DNA from: Billgrantia ethanolica
GTDB taxonomy: Bacteria; Pseudomonadota; Gammaproteobacteria; Pseudomonadales; Halomonadaceae
Length of the DNA: 64,000 nucleotides
NCBI RefSeq assembly: GCF_021404305.1
Contig: NZ_JABFTX010000005.1
Coordinates: forward strand, 62,001-126,000
Reading direction: 5' to 3'
Position 1 is the first letter of the stretch; every line of letters begins with the position of its first letter. The notes beneath the pieces are model-generated. The model was not told the origin of the DNA, did not search any database, and saw only the letters and a list, made by a program, of their open reading frames with translations. The translations under genes and the position numbers were made by a program. Positions 1-9,509 of this stretch are shown in pieces.

Positions 1-2
1 GT

Positions 3-3000
3 TTGGTTGGATTGCTTGCGTACAAGTTTTTTACCAATTTGCCGATTTTATCGGCACGCATACCAATTCAAGTCACATCGAATCCAAGTCAGACAATTGA
101 GGAGTTCGAGAATATCTTTCAAGCGCAGCTTCAGAAGTTCAAGAGTGGCCGTGTTCGTGATACTCACGGCAAAAAGGTCCGACGGATCGTTGTCTTTATT
201 GACGATCTTGATCGGCTGACTGCCGATGAAATGGTGAGTGGACTCGATGGCATCCGAAGCCTTATAGAGATCGCATCACATCAAGTGCCTCATGATATTG
301 GTATCGTCTTTGTCATCTCGTGCGATGAGGAAAGGGTTGCTGATGCATTGAGTAAACGGCGGCCATCCGCGGAGCTTCCAGCCGCGGTTTCCACAATTCA
401 GGACGCACGCCGTTATCTCGATCGAATCTTCCAGTTTCGGCTTGAAATCCCGCCCTTTCCAAAGCGAGATATGCGTAGTTTCGCCTTTGGCCTCATAAAA
501 TCGGAGTTCTCAGCTCTTCAAACAGACCTAAAAAACCGAAAGGTAGATATTCAGGAACTCGTCGACAGAATGATTCATCCTGGAGTACAAAGTCCTCGAA
601 ACGCTATTCAAATCGTCAATCTGTTCGCCCAAAGTTGGTGGCTTGGCGCTATACGAGAGCACGGAGGCATCGGGTCGAACAGCCCAGGTGGCCTAGGTGA
701 AAAAGTCATTACGGATCACCCTCTAACTGTCGGGATCATCTGTGCGATAAGAAGCGACTTTCCTGACCTATATCAGGCTCTACAGCGCAACCCACGTATC
801 TTCGATTATTTTATCGATAGGTTCATTCGCCCAGAACCTATAGAGGAGTTACCGGCTGAGGTGCGTGAAGAATTGGCTGCTTTTTCTGTCGATGCTACTG
901 TAGAGGGTCGCTGGGTGGTAAAGACTCAACACCGTGGACTGCGGCAATTTATGTCTCACATACAGGATGTGCGCCGTCCGTATAGTTTGCAGCCCTTCTT
1001 GGCATTGTCGCAGGATCCTGTTTCTCGGAAGCATGGCGACAAGGCGGTTCCGATTGAGGAAGCCCTGAGAACAACGGACATTACTGCATTGTTAGACGCT
1101 ACCGGACTTACCGGCAGCACGAATCCCTTGTCAGCAGAAATCGGTGCTTTGGTGGCCGACCTGATTGACGATCTACGCGCCGAAACGTTTACAATTCAGG
1201 ACAACGCCGCCTTCACAGTCGCTGAGATAAGTCAGCGAATCCCAGAGAATGAAAGGCGCCGTATCCTCGGATTCGTCGTTCGACGTTCAGGACACAGTGA
1301 TTCTCTACGTTGGCGCGTCGGACCCACCAAGCTCTTTGAAATCAGGGCATATGGTGACAATGAGGAACTCCGCGCCCTTGGTCGCTCTCTCGTCGAAGAC
1401 ATTGCTGCGGAAACTAGTAAGGCCCTCTTGCCTACCCTGCAACGCCCCAGCTTGCGAGAATTGCGAGAGCTAACGGACGCCGCCGCTATGCTTGTTTTGG
1501 AACTGATGAAACAAGTTGACCTGCCGCCTCAGGCCCAACAAAAATTTGGTCAATGGCTGCTTCACCGGACCTTAAAGGTTCAAGGTCAATCCGATCAACT
1601 TCCTCTGTCCTGGCTCGAAGAGCAACTATCCTATCGCGGGGATGTCCTTTTGCCACTAATTGAGGACAGGTACCCCTTTCTCGTTCAAGAAGAGTTCAAA
1701 AAAGAAGAGCCAGAAAACCTGGACTTGCCCGTCATTAGAGATCGCGTGGACACTGTGTTTACACGGCTTTTCGAGCAGGGGGCCGAAAGCCGCGCGGCAC
1801 TATGGGATTACCTTGCCAACTTTGCTGCCCTCCGGGAACCTTCCTTGGCAGAGGTGGCTTTTACCGCGTTTGCACAGTGGTACGTTGACGCTGATGAGGC
1901 CTCGACACAGAAGGTTTTTGAAGCCCTTGCTGCTCGCTTCGATCAGCACGAAAGCGACGCCGGCACTTGGCCACTGACGGATGAGAAAGCCCTTCGAAGC
2001 ACAATTGTCGAAGTTGCGGAGGCTTGTGAATCGTTCAGTGCCACCGGCGTCGAGCACATGGCCCGACTGGCTCAGAAATGGTCAGAGTCAGCAGAGCGTT
2101 CTGACAGCGCAGCTCGACTTTATTCAGTGATTGCAGAGGTGGATTCCGAACAGGCGGGCAATCTGAGTCAAGCCTGGGCTAAGCAGCTATTCAGTGATCT
2201 ACAGGAGCCTTGCCAACTTGCGCTCCTAGCCGCGGTAACCGAAGACGATGCACCCGATAGTTTGCGCACTCAGGTGGCTTCCTCGATTTCCTCGCTCCGA
2301 GGCAGCAATGAGCTAACCGAGCACCAAATAAAAGCAATGTCGCGCCTCCTTTTCACGCTAAATGCCCAAACTTTGTTGGAAAGCCCATTCATTGAGCAGA
2401 TCAATCAATACATTGACGAACTCGTAAGTCAAATTTCCCAAAAGTCTGGAGATTTTATCGTATCCAAAATAGAGGCAGTCAGCGAAAACCTTTCTAAACT
2501 CTCCAATGAGAAAGTGACGAAACTGCTCAATGCGTTGGCACAACTCCAGGCGCACCCCAGTATCTTGGCGGGCGTGTATAACAAGCTCTCGGGATCATGG
2601 CCAATCCCAGCTGCAGAAGGGGGAGTGGATTTCCAGGCTCAGAAACTCTTCAACGCTGGCATCGATACTCTCGATAGGCTCGGCCAAACAAACGAGGCGG
2701 CAGCCTTGCTCTATAGCTTAGACGATCTGCACCGTCGTGCTCGTTTGGCGCAACCAGAAAATCCAGACCGACTTGTTGCCAGTGCCTATCAGTTATGGGC
2801 ATATGACCCTGCCGCTTCTGAGGAAATTGCACAGAAGTACCCGGACGCGACACGGACGTCAGATCAGTTGGCAAATCTTGTCCAGCAGTTCATTCAGATG
2901 GCGAATTCTGAAGAGAATCATGATTCAATCAGTTTGGTCACTGTCTTGGAGCATGAGGTTTCCTGCGCCGACGAATCTGAAATTAAGTCGGCAACAACTA

Positions 3001-3503
3001 CGCTCCTCGGACAACCGGCTGAAGCTTCGGACGGGGTTCCCGATTCAATTATGGCGATGTGGGTCTCCGCAATTATAAAAAACTGGCCGACTGTCTTGGT
3101 TGACACAATTATCGATACCGACATAACGGACGAGCAGGCATCCCGCTTGTATAATAATATGTTGGTGAACGTGGAGAATCTTTCTGGCGATGCATTTTTG
3201 CAAATACTCCGCGAAACGCTTTCAGTTCAAGAGGGGCGAGACATTATGGCCGACAATCTCGTTAGGTCTATCGAGACCGCTGGATCTGATTTATTTGAAT
3301 CTGACGATGAAAAAAGGACTCTGTGTGAGGCCGTGCTGTCTGTTTTTGGTGATGTTACAAAGCGTGATAGAAAGTCGGAGCTTGCACGGATTTGTGCAAA
3401 ATTTGGCCTAAAAAATGTGGTTGTTGACAGGGGGTATATTGAAACGCTTTCCGAGAATGATATTGAAATTATTGAGAAGCACACGGGAGCTTTTCCTGGC
3501 TAA
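3..3503 (+). CDS. KAP-family P-loop NTPase, 5' end outside the window
   Basis: Large protein whose visible part is about 1166 residues. The frame is open at the left edge, so the true start and the Walker A loop lie upstream of the window. Near residues 61-74 there is a hydrophobic strand followed by FIDDLDRL, the Walker B signature of the KAP (Kidins220/ARMS/PifA) NTPase family. A further strand ending FVISCDEERVADAL follows, as expected for the sensor region of these STAND-like ATPases. The remaining roughly 900 residues look alpha-helical and rich in Glu, Ala and Leu, with no domain I recognise. KAP proteins in bacteria are often membrane-linked and are found in defence and plasmid-exclusion contexts; that role is inference here. 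Base composition is clearly less GC-rich than the downstream metabolic genes, which suggests horizontal origin. Family assignment fairly sure, function unknown. Confidence 0.7.
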   Translation: MVGLLAYKFFTNLPILSARIPIQVTSNPSQTIEEFENIFQAQLQKFKSGRVRDTHGKKVRRIVVFIDDLDRLTADEMVSGLDGIRSLIEIASHQVPHDIGIVFVISCDEERVADALSKRRPSAELPAAVSTIQDARRYLDRIFQFRLEIPPFPKRDMRSFAFGLIKSEFSALQTDLKNRKVDIQELVDRMIHPGVQSPRNAIQIVNLFAQSWWLGAIREHGGIGSNSPGGLGEKVITDHPLTVGIICAIRSDFPDLYQALQRNPRIFDYFIDRFIRPEPIEELPAEVREELAAFSVDATVEGRWVVKTQHRGLRQFMSHIQDVRRPYSLQPFLALSQDPVSRKHGDKAVPIEEALRTTDITALLDATGLTGSTNPLSAEIGALVADLIDDLRAETFTIQDNAAFTVAEISQRIPENERRRILGFVVRRSGHSDSLRWRVGPTKLFEIRAYGDNEELRALGRSLVEDIAAETSKALLPTLQRPSLRELRELTDAAAMLVLELMKQVDLPPQAQQKFGQWLLHRTLKVQGQSDQLPLSWLEEQLSYRGDVLLPLIEDRYPFLVQEEFKKEEPENLDLPVIRDRVDTVFTRLFEQGAESRAALWDYLANFAALREPSLAEVAFTAFAQWYVDADEASTQKVFEALAARFDQHESDAGTWPLTDEKALRSTIVEVAEACESFSATGVEHMARLAQKWSESAERSDSAARLYSVIAEVDSEQAGNLSQAWAKQLFSDLQEPCQLALLAAVTEDDAPDSLRTQVASSISSLRGSNELTEHQIKAMSRLLFTLNAQTLLESPFIEQINQYIDELVSQISQKSGDFIVSKIEAVSENLSKLSNEKVTKLLNALAQLQAHPSILAGVYNKLSGSWPIPAAEGGVDFQAQKLFNAGIDTLDRLGQTNEAAALLYSLDDLHRRARLAQPENPDRLVASAYQLWAYDPAASEEIAQKYPDATRTSDQLANLVQQFIQMANSEENHDSISLVTVLEHEVSCADESEIKSATTTLLGQPAEASDGVPDSIMAMWVSAIIKNWPTVLVDTIIDTDITDEQASRLYNNMLVNVENLSGDAFLQILRETLSVQEGRDIMADNLVRSIETAGSDLFESDDEKRTLCEAVLSVFGDVTKRDRKSELARICAKFGLKNVVVDRGYIETLSENDIEIIEKHTGAFPG

Positions 3504-3818
3504 AATAGACCTTGCCGTAAAGAGGCAAGAGTTGCATATATTACTAAGCGACTGGTCCTTTTTCGGTTGCACAACGGAAACTCATGCCATCTGGCTGCGA
3601 TGCGACAGGTGGCTAAGATATGTAGCAAAAAGATATACTGTAGTTAATATTTGAGTGGTTCCAGAAAAGCAGATCAATGATCATGCACCTGTATGCTAAC
3701 CAGCTCATTCAGCAGAACGTAAAAAGCTGCGTCCGCTGAATGGCGTGTTTATATAAGCGTCCACTAAAAGAGCGCTCCTGGCCGAAAGCCATCACTCACC
3801 CTCGGAGCTATCGCCTGT
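3504..3818. other. Intergenic stretch, no gene recognised
   Basis: About 315 bases between the KAP NTPase stop and the convergent LysR stop. Short open frames exist but none has a plausible ribosome binding site or recognisable product. No clear terminator hairpin was seen. Confidence 0.5.
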
Positions 3819-4712
3819 TTACATGCGGTGATTCTCTAGCAGGAAGTCCACGAACAATCGCACCCGCGCCGGCATCGCCGAGCCACCCACGAACACCGCA
3901 TGAATGGGTTCCCTATCACCGGGATTAAAGGCTTCCAGCAGCGGTACCAGGTCGCCGCGCTGCAAATCCTCGGCCACGCTGAATTCGCCGATGCGCGCGA
4001 TGCCGGCGCCCACCCGTGCGAATTGCGCCAGCGCCTCACCGCTGCTGCATTCGATATTGCCGCATACCTTGAGGGAGAATGCCTGGTCATCGCGGATGAA
4101 CGGCCAGTTGGGTTCAGCACGTCGGAAGTTGAAGCGCAGGCAGTTGTGTTGCAGCAGGTCTTCCGGTTGCTGCGGCGTACCGTGGCGCTGGAGATAGTCT
4201 GGGGAGGCCACCACCACCTGGCCGGTATCGCCTATGCGGCGAGCGGTCAGTGGGCTGTCGGGCAGATGGCCAAAGCGCACGGCTACGTCGGCCTGGCCGC
4301 CGAGAATATCGACTACTTCGTCGCCCAGAGTGAGGTCGACAGTGATGTTCGGGTAACGCGCACTGAATGCGGTCACCAACGGCACGATGGCCAGCCGCCC
4401 GTGGCCGAGCGCAGCACTCACACGCAAGCGACCCCGTGGCACGCCCTGGTCGGCGATCGCTTCTTCGACCTCGGCCATATCGGCAAGGATGCGCCGGGCA
4501 CCACGTAGATACGCCTCGCCCTCGGCGGTAAAGGTGATCGCGCGGGTGGTGCGCAGCAGCAAGCGGGTACCGAGGCGTTGTTCGGTACGGGAGATGATCC
4601 GGCTGACCGCCGAGGGTGTCAGCCCTAGTGCTCTCGCCGCAGCGGACAGGCTGCCTTCCTCCGCCACGCTGGCGAACACGACCATTTCACCTGACCTGCC
4701 GTTGAAGTCCAT
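3819..4712 (-). CDS. LysR-family transcriptional regulator
   Basis: A 297-residue LysR regulator. The N-terminal winged HTH (roughly residues 5-65) contains AVFxSVAEEGSLSAAARALG-like spacing and SRIISRTEQRLG; the rest is the periplasmic-binding-like effector domain. The start at 4712 (MDFNGRSGE) is preferred over the longer frame to 4751, because family members begin just before the HTH and the longer form would run into the neighbouring promoter. The gene is divergent from the MFS exporter starting at 4807, with 94 bases between starts. This is the classic arrangement in which the regulator controls itself and the transporter. The inducer cannot be told from sequence. Confidence 0.9.
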   Translation of the reverse strand: MDFNGRSGEMVVFASVAEEGSLSAAARALGLTPSAVSRIISRTEQRLGTRLLLRTTRAITFTAEGEAYLRGARRILADMAEVEEAIADQGVPRGRLRVSAALGHGRLAIVPLVTAFSARYPNITVDLTLGDEVVDILGGQADVAVRFGHLPDSPLTARRIGDTGQVVVASPDYLQRHGTPQQPEDLLQHNCLRFNFRRAEPNWPFIRDDQAFSLKVCGNIECSSGEALAQFARVGAGIARIGEFSVAEDLQRGDLVPLLEAFNPGDREPIHAVFVGGSAMPARVRLFVDFLLENHRM

Positions 4713-4806
4713 TTGTGCTCCGTAAGCAAAGGTGTTTGCCAGAAAAGCCATCTACCGCCGCCAAGATTTGGATCTTAGCATTCGCGGCATAGATGAGGAG
4801 CCTTCC

Positions 4807-5973
4807 ATGCGTATCAATCCACCCCTTGTTGCACTCGCCATCGGTGCCTTCGGCATCGGCGTTACCGAGTTCGCCCCCATGGGCATGTTGCCGGGCATCG
4901 CGCTCGATCTCGGCGTCTCCATTCCTGCTGCCGGCCTGCTGGTCAGCGCCTATGCGCTGGGCGTGTTGCTCGGCGCGCCACTGATGACCCTGACCACCGG
5001 CAGGATACCCCGGCGCTACCTGCTGATCGGGCTGATGGCCATCTTCACCCTGGGCAACCTGATGTCGGCCCTGGCCACCGATTACTACAGTCTGCTGATT
5101 GCCCGGGTGGTGACCTCGCTGAACCACGGTGCCTTCTTCGGCGTCGGCTCCATCGTTGCCGCCAGCGTGGTCGCGCCGGACAAACGTGCCGGCGCGGTGG
5201 CGGCCATGTTCATGGGACTGACCCTGGCGACCATCGGCGGCGTGCCGCTGGCGGCCTGGTTCGGTGAAGTGTTTGGCTGGCGCACCGCGTTTTGGGGCAT
5301 TACCGGCTTGGGCGTACTGGCCATGGCCGCCTTGTGGTTCGCCCTGCCCAACGTGGCGCTGCGGAAAAGCGACGGCGTACTGGCTGAAATCCGAGTGCTG
5401 CTCCGGGGACCGGTGCTGTCGGCTCTGGCCCTGACCGTGATCGGTTCCAGCGCGATGTTCACCGTATTCACCTATATCGCGCCGATCCTCAGCAGCGAAA
5501 CCCAGGCGTCCACCACCTTTATCACCGCCATGCTGGTGCTGTACGGCATCGGCCTGACGCTGGGCAATATATGGGGTGGCAAGGCGGCAGATCGCTCCGT
5601 CGACCGCACCCTGATCGTCTCGCTGAGTGCGCTGATCTTGGTCTTGCTGGCGTTCACGGTACTGATGCGCTGGCCGCTACCGGCTGCTGCATCCATTCTG
5701 ATTTGGGGTATCGCCAGCTTCGCCATTGTGCCGCCGCTGCAGATGCGGGTGATGGAAGCCGCCAAGGACGCGCCCAACTTGGCCTCGGCTGTAAACATCG
5801 GCGCCTTCAACCTGGGCAATGCGATTGGCGCGGCGCTGGGTGGTGCGGTGATCAACGTCGGCCTGGGCTACCCGGCGATTTCCCTGGCCGGTGCGGCGAT
5901 GGCGGGGTTGGGGCTGCTGATGGTGCTGGGGTTTGCCTGGCGTTCCAGGGCGGTGGCGGCTGCAGTGGTGTAA
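4807..5973 (+). CDS. MFS transporter, drug/sugar efflux type (DHA1)
   Basis: A 388-residue integral membrane protein of the major facilitator superfamily with about 12 hydrophobic segments. The N-terminus reads GIGVTEFAPMGMLPGIA, the sequence style of the AraJ/YdhP/PbuE efflux group, and a GRIPRRYLL loop follows the third segment. The start at 4807 has a GAGGAG ribosome binding site about 7 bases upstream, so the 25-residue longer reading from 4732 is rejected. It is divergent from a LysR regulator that probably controls it. Substrate unknown; candidates are purines, sugars or drugs exported by relatives. Confidence 0.9.
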   Translation: MRINPPLVALAIGAFGIGVTEFAPMGMLPGIALDLGVSIPAAGLLVSAYALGVLLGAPLMTLTTGRIPRRYLLIGLMAIFTLGNLMSALATDYYSLLIARVVTSLNHGAFFGVGSIVAASVVAPDKRAGAVAAMFMGLTLATIGGVPLAAWFGEVFGWRTAFWGITGLGVLAMAALWFALPNVALRKSDGVLAEIRVLLRGPVLSALALTVIGSSAMFTVFTYIAPILSSETQASTTFITAMLVLYGIGLTLGNIWGGKAADRSVDRTLIVSLSALILVLLAFTVLMRWPLPAAASILIWGIASFAIVPPLQMRVMEAAKDAPNLASAVNIGAFNLGNAIGAALGGAVINVGLGYPAISLAGAAMAGLGLLMVLGFAWRSRAVAAAVV

Positions 5974-6287
5974 AGGCCGGCCTGTGTCAACTGGGGAAGC
6001 CACGGTTGAAATGAATCGTGGCCTGTCCCCGATTCTTTGCTGGCCTACGGCGCATCTTTGCCTTCGCAGGCCTGAGCAGTCGCAGCGGGGATTGGCCTAG
6101 CTCGCTTATGGCCTGGCGTCAGTCGTGCCGATTGAGCGATGCAGGACGGTAAAGTCGCACTCACCTAGCCAGGTACCAAAACGCCAGTTGTATCGCCCAA
6201 GATTTCGCAGAGGCAATCAAGTGGCAGCTACTGGCCGATTGCCGCCTTAATCAGTCAATACACGTATAGCATGTGCCGGGCCGGGTG
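5974..6287. other. Intergenic stretch after MFS gene
   Basis: About 310 bases. An imperfect hairpin (GCCACG ... CGTGGC, around 5999-6022) lies soon after the MFS stop and could act as a weak terminator, but it has no T tract. Nothing else recognised. Confidence 0.4.
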
Positions 6288-6491
6288 ATGATCCCCAATT
6301 TTGCTACGCTGGCAGAACGACAGCGGGCGAGACGACTGATGGCCTTCCATAACCCCGACCCAAAAATGCGTGACATCGAGCGGCGCAATGCCCGGCTGCG
6401 CGCCGCTTTTTTTGCCAAACTGTTTGGCGGTGCCAGGCGCGGATTGCGCAAGGCCTTGTCGTGCCTTCGGCTCCGTCGGCGTCAACATTGA
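6288..6491 (+). CDS. Small basic hypothetical protein
   Basis: Possible 67-residue protein starting MIPNFATLAERQ and ending in an Arg-rich tail (CLRLRRRQH). It is helical and strongly basic. No clear ribosome binding site precedes the ATG at 6288, so the start is uncertain; an in-frame GTG lies one codon upstream. Support comes from its last 75 bases. They recur in degenerate form at about 13290-13380, where the frame that would encode a matching GLRK...LCLR tail has been shifted by a base. Such a repeated gene tail suggests a real or formerly real gene family. Function unknown. Confidence 0.4.
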   Translation: MIPNFATLAERQRARRLMAFHNPDPKMRDIERRNARLRAAFFAKLFGGARRGLRKALSCLRLRRRQH

Positions 6492-6505
6492 GACTGAAGG
6501 GACAG
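6428..6505 (+). repeat. Direct repeat copy 1 flanking the T6SS module
   Basis: A segment starting TGTTTGGCGGTGCC and running through GGATTGCGCAAG and TGCCTTCGG to CAACATTGAGACTGAAG resembles the segment at about 13289-13368, with scattered substitutions and one single-base indel. The two copies are in the same orientation and bracket the whole vgrG-to-effector module. The extent is judged by eye. Confidence 0.55.
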
Positions 6506-6609
6506 ACTCATGGATCGGACCCTCGCCGCTGGGATCAGGGCGTGTCTCTCGTCGACCTCGCCGGCATGCCAGTTCAGCTCCCAGGCGGGGCCTGGGGGCT
6601 AGCTTTTGC

Positions 6610-8490
6610 TCAACGCATGGTCCAGCGCTCCATTCTCTCCCTAGGATGCTGAGCGGGGCGCTCCGGTGGCTCCTCGCCAGGCATGTCCACGCCGCGCCAG
6701 GCGAAGAAGCGGTAATGCCGGCTACCCACGCTGGCATTCGCGCCCCCGGCCTGGAATTGCAGTTCCTGGTCGTCGGCATGGCGGTCATGAATTCCATAGC
6801 GGAACAGGTATGCGACATCACTATTTCGCGTGAAGGTCTCCTCGAGCTCGTTTCGCGCCGACTCGCTGCCAACCCGGGCCATCCACAGCTCGGCGAGATT
6901 GCCTTCCGTTGCCAAGTGTCGCCGAGCATAGCCGCCAATCTCATTGTTCCCTGTCCGATGCTGGGCACTGATGTTCCGAGCCTCCCGGTCGACCTCCTTC
7001 AACCAGCCCCACTGGACCTCCAGCTCCGCCAGTGCCTGCTCGATCTCCTCGGCAGTGGCAACGATATCCTCCCACTCGGCCGGCCGGGTCAATGAGGCCG
7101 CAGGCACGCCCAGCACACCGCTTGGCGTACGGCTCGGCAACGCGCCGAGACGAGCCTCCAGCGCGGCCCTGGTGTCGCGGTAGATCAGGTAGCGCTTGTC
7201 CAGCCAGGATAGGTACAGCTCGGCGTGGAAGAGGAAGCTCTCGGCGCTTGGTTCCCGGTACTTGCGGGTTGCTGCAGCGTAGGCCGCCGCCAGTGAAGGC
7301 AGCGTACGGCCATCGATCTCGTCATCGACCATGAAATAAGCTGCCACATCAGGGTTGCGTTGGTAGAGCTGTTCCAGGCTGGGCACCGGAACACCGGCCC
7401 GGTGCGCCATACGGTACATTCGGTGCAACGCATAGCGCGACAGCTCGGCGCTGACCTTCTGCTCGCCGGGCTTGAGGCCACCACCGACATCTTCACTGAT
7501 GCCCGGCAGCAGCTCCTCGCGCCAGTTGGCGCGCTGCCCGCCAAGCGGGCGGCAGCGGCGGGTGATCCGCCGCTCCTGGGCGGCGATCAGGTGCACGGCA
7601 CGGCGGCAGGCGGGATGTAGCGGGCCACCGTCGTCGATCTCCGTGACGGTCGGCGTCAGGGCTTCCAGCGGCCCCATATCCGGGTGGGTGCGATGCACGC
7701 AGTCGAACAGTCCGGCAAAGGCGACTACCACTTCAGCGTCCTGGTAGCGGTAGGTGTTGCCCTGGCGTTCGCATCTCTTGTCGAGCAGCTCGCGGATAAA
7801 GGCCTTGGCCAAGGCCGCGCCGAAATCGAAGCCGAACACTGATACACGAATAGTACGCAGCGGCATTTCGGCTGAATTCGCTAGTGCAATTTCCTCCTCG
7901 AACTCGCTCATCGCCTTGGTCAGCCGCGAGGCCGCACCGCTGGTCAGCAGGTGCGCCATCAAGGGGCTGTCACGCACCGGCGCCCAGGATTCGACACCGA
8001 GGCGTGCGAGAGTATCACGCGGTGCCATCACCCAGCCCTTGAACGAACTGAACTGCTGGGCCAGGGTACGCCGGGAGGTCTCCCACCAGGCACGCCCACT
8101 CTCTTCCAGCAGTCCGCGCCCTACGGTCTGACGGGCGCTACCGCTCAGGTGCCCCTCTATGGTTCTACGTGCCTCACCGGGCACCATTCGCCCCACCGCA
8201 GCCAGGCTCTCGGACGCTTCACTCTCCATCGGTGTACCCAAGCCAGGAAGATAGAGCTTGCGGAAACGTCGACCTGGCTGATCGCTAGTCTGATCGGGGA
8301 ATGTTTCGTAGAGACGTGCCACGTTGCTAAACCGTCCATCGGGCTCATCTCGCTCAGCGTGTCGCCCAATGCCATCGAAGAAAACGCCCACCTCCAAGAT
8401 GCTATGACACGTCATGGTGTCCATAGCGATTAGATCCTCGGCAATAGCGCTTAGCGCCTCGCAGTTGGCCAGGATTTCCTCTTCGGTCAT
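6610..8490 (-). CDS. DUF2235 / Tle1-like T6SS lipase effector candidate
   Basis: A 626-residue protein with the DUF2235 hallmarks. Near residue 35 VFFDGIGRH is followed by an acidic stretch and SNVARLYETFP, matching the VFFDGTGNN...SNVARLY pattern of Tle1-type phospholipases. The predicted nucleophile elbow near residue 220 reads VFGFDFGAALAKAF, so the usual GFSRGA serine is replaced by aspartate. A later acidic residue and His cannot be assigned with certainty. No signal peptide is seen, as expected for a VgrG-loaded effector. The ATG overlaps the stop of the upstream DUF3304 gene (ATGA), and the gene is last in the vgrG, DUF4123, 3x DUF3304 series. By analogy with characterised Tle modules it would be an antibacterial phospholipase with the DUF3304 proteins as immunity. 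Activity is uncertain given the altered elbow. Confidence 0.75.
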   Translation of the reverse strand: MTEEEILANCEALSAIAEDLIAMDTMTCHSILEVGVFFDGIGRHAERDEPDGRFSNVARLYETFPDQTSDQPGRRFRKLYLPGLGTPMESEASESLAAVGRMVPGEARRTIEGHLSGSARQTVGRGLLEESGRAWWETSRRTLAQQFSSFKGWVMAPRDTLARLGVESWAPVRDSPLMAHLLTSGAASRLTKAMSEFEEEIALANSAEMPLRTIRVSVFGFDFGAALAKAFIRELLDKRCERQGNTYRYQDAEVVVAFAGLFDCVHRTHPDMGPLEALTPTVTEIDDGGPLHPACRRAVHLIAAQERRITRRCRPLGGQRANWREELLPGISEDVGGGLKPGEQKVSAELSRYALHRMYRMAHRAGVPVPSLEQLYQRNPDVAAYFMVDDEIDGRTLPSLAAAYAAATRKYREPSAESFLFHAELYLSWLDKRYLIYRDTRAALEARLGALPSRTPSGVLGVPAASLTRPAEWEDIVATAEEIEQALAELEVQWGWLKEVDREARNISAQHRTGNNEIGGYARRHLATEGNLAELWMARVGSESARNELEETFTRNSDVAYLFRYGIHDRHADDQELQFQAGGANASVGSRHYRFFAWRGVDMPGEEPPERPAQHPRERMERWTMR

Positions 8491-8999
8491 GGGCCACTTC
8501 CCTCCTCGAGTTGGTCCAAGCGCTTCGGCAAATGGTCATAGGGCGATACCAGGTTGGGGCTCCAGCCCAGCTTGACCTCGTGATTGGGCAGAAAGTGAAC
8601 ATGTAAGTAGCGGTCTTCCCGCGTGCGCTCCGGCATGGGTAGTGTCACGTGGTGCCTTTCGGGCTCATCGCCACGTTCGAACTCCTCGACGGTCCGCCCG
8701 TACACCCACTCCACTTCGGCAATATCGCCACTAATCCGTTGACAGCACACGGTCCCACCTCCTCCATAAGGACCAAGATTTCCCCCCCAGCGATCATTGA
8801 CCCAGAAACGATGAACAGGGCGGTCGATATGACTATGCCCACGTATCGAGGTATCCGTAGGCATAGGATGCAGGTCGGGCAGGAAGAACAGCCACACAAA
8901 ATAACCGGCAAACAGCGCGCCCAGCCCCCAGCGTGCCCCCTTGGGCAGGCCGTACCAGATTTGGTTGAACAGCCAGTTCCAGATCCATCTCACCAGCAT
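8487..8999 (-). CDS. DUF3304-type protein, tandem copy 3 (intact), putative Tle immunity
   Basis: A 170-residue protein with one N-terminal membrane segment (about residues 25-42, LGALFAGYFVWLFFL) and a soluble domain. The soluble domain carries WVNDRWGGN, then PYGGGGTVCCQ, the glycine run and CC pair typical of DUF3304 proteins that accompany T6SS lipases. It is the third transcribed of three near-identical units of about 510 bases. Its C-terminus diverges (KRLDQLEEGSGP) from the other two (KSLDVARYQEQ). The stop overlaps the effector start, so coupled translation is likely. A membrane-anchored periplasmic domain fits neutralising a periplasm-delivered lipase; that role is inferred from context. 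Confidence 0.75.
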   Translation of the reverse strand: MLVRWIWNWLFNQIWYGLPKGARWGLGALFAGYFVWLFFLPDLHPMPTDTSIRGHSHIDRPVHRFWVNDRWGGNLGPYGGGGTVCCQRISGDIAEVEWVYGRTVEEFERGDEPERHHVTLPMPERTREDRYLHVHFLPNHEVKLGWSPNLVSPYDHLPKRLDQLEEGSGP

Positions 9000-9509
9000 T
9001 TATTGCTCCTGATAGCGGGCCACGTCCAAGCTCTTCGGCAAATGGTCATAGGGCGATACCAGATTAGAGCTCCAGCCCAGCTTGACCTCGTGATTGGGCA
9101 GAAAGTGAACATGTAGGTAGCGGTCTTCCCGCGTGCGTTTCGGCATGGGTAGTGTCACGTGGTGCCTTTCGGGCTCATCGCCACGTTCGAACTCTTTGAC
9201 GGTTCGCCCATACACCCACACCAACTCGGCGGTCTCGCCGCTAATACGCTGACAGCAGACGACCCCCCCACCACCATAGGGTTCGACATTTCCTCCCCAA
9301 CGACCATTGACCCAAAAGTCGTGAATAGGACGATCAATATGGCTGCGTCCTTCGATAGAGGTATCCGTGGGTATGGGGTGCAGGCTGGGCATAAAGAACA
9401 GCCACACGAAATAACCGACAAACAGCGCGCCCAGCCCCCAGCGCGCCCCCTTGGGCAGGCCGTACCAGATTTGGTTGATCAGCCAGTTCCAGATCCATCT
9501 CACCAGCAT
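9000..9509 (-). CDS. DUF3304-type protein, tandem copy 2 (intact), putative Tle immunity
   Basis: A 169-residue paralogue of the flanking copies. It has the same N-terminal membrane segment, then WVNGRWGGN, PYGGGGVVCCQ and a C-terminal LPNHEVKLGW block. Its TAA stop is followed with no gap by the ATG of copy 3, and copy 1 abuts its own start in the same way, which defines a repeat period near 510 bases. At the position of the C homopolymer seen in copies 1 and 3 this copy is interrupted (TTTCCTCCCC on the plus strand) and so is not slippage-prone. Substitutions relative to the other copies concentrate in the middle of the soluble domain, as would be expected if the copies recognise different effector variants. 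Confidence 0.75.
   Translation of the reverse strand: MLVRWIWNWLINQIWYGLPKGARWGLGALFVGYFVWLFFMPSLHPIPTDTSIEGRSHIDRPIHDFWVNGRWGGNVEPYGGGGVVCCQRISGETAELVWVYGRTVKEFERGDEPERHHVTLPMPKRTREDRYLHVHFLPNHEVKLGWSSNLVSPYDHLPKSLDVARYQEQ

Noticed and set aside
3740..3928. Short plus-strand frames after the KAP gene
   Set aside because: No ribosome binding site, overlap the LysR 3' end, no recognisable product.
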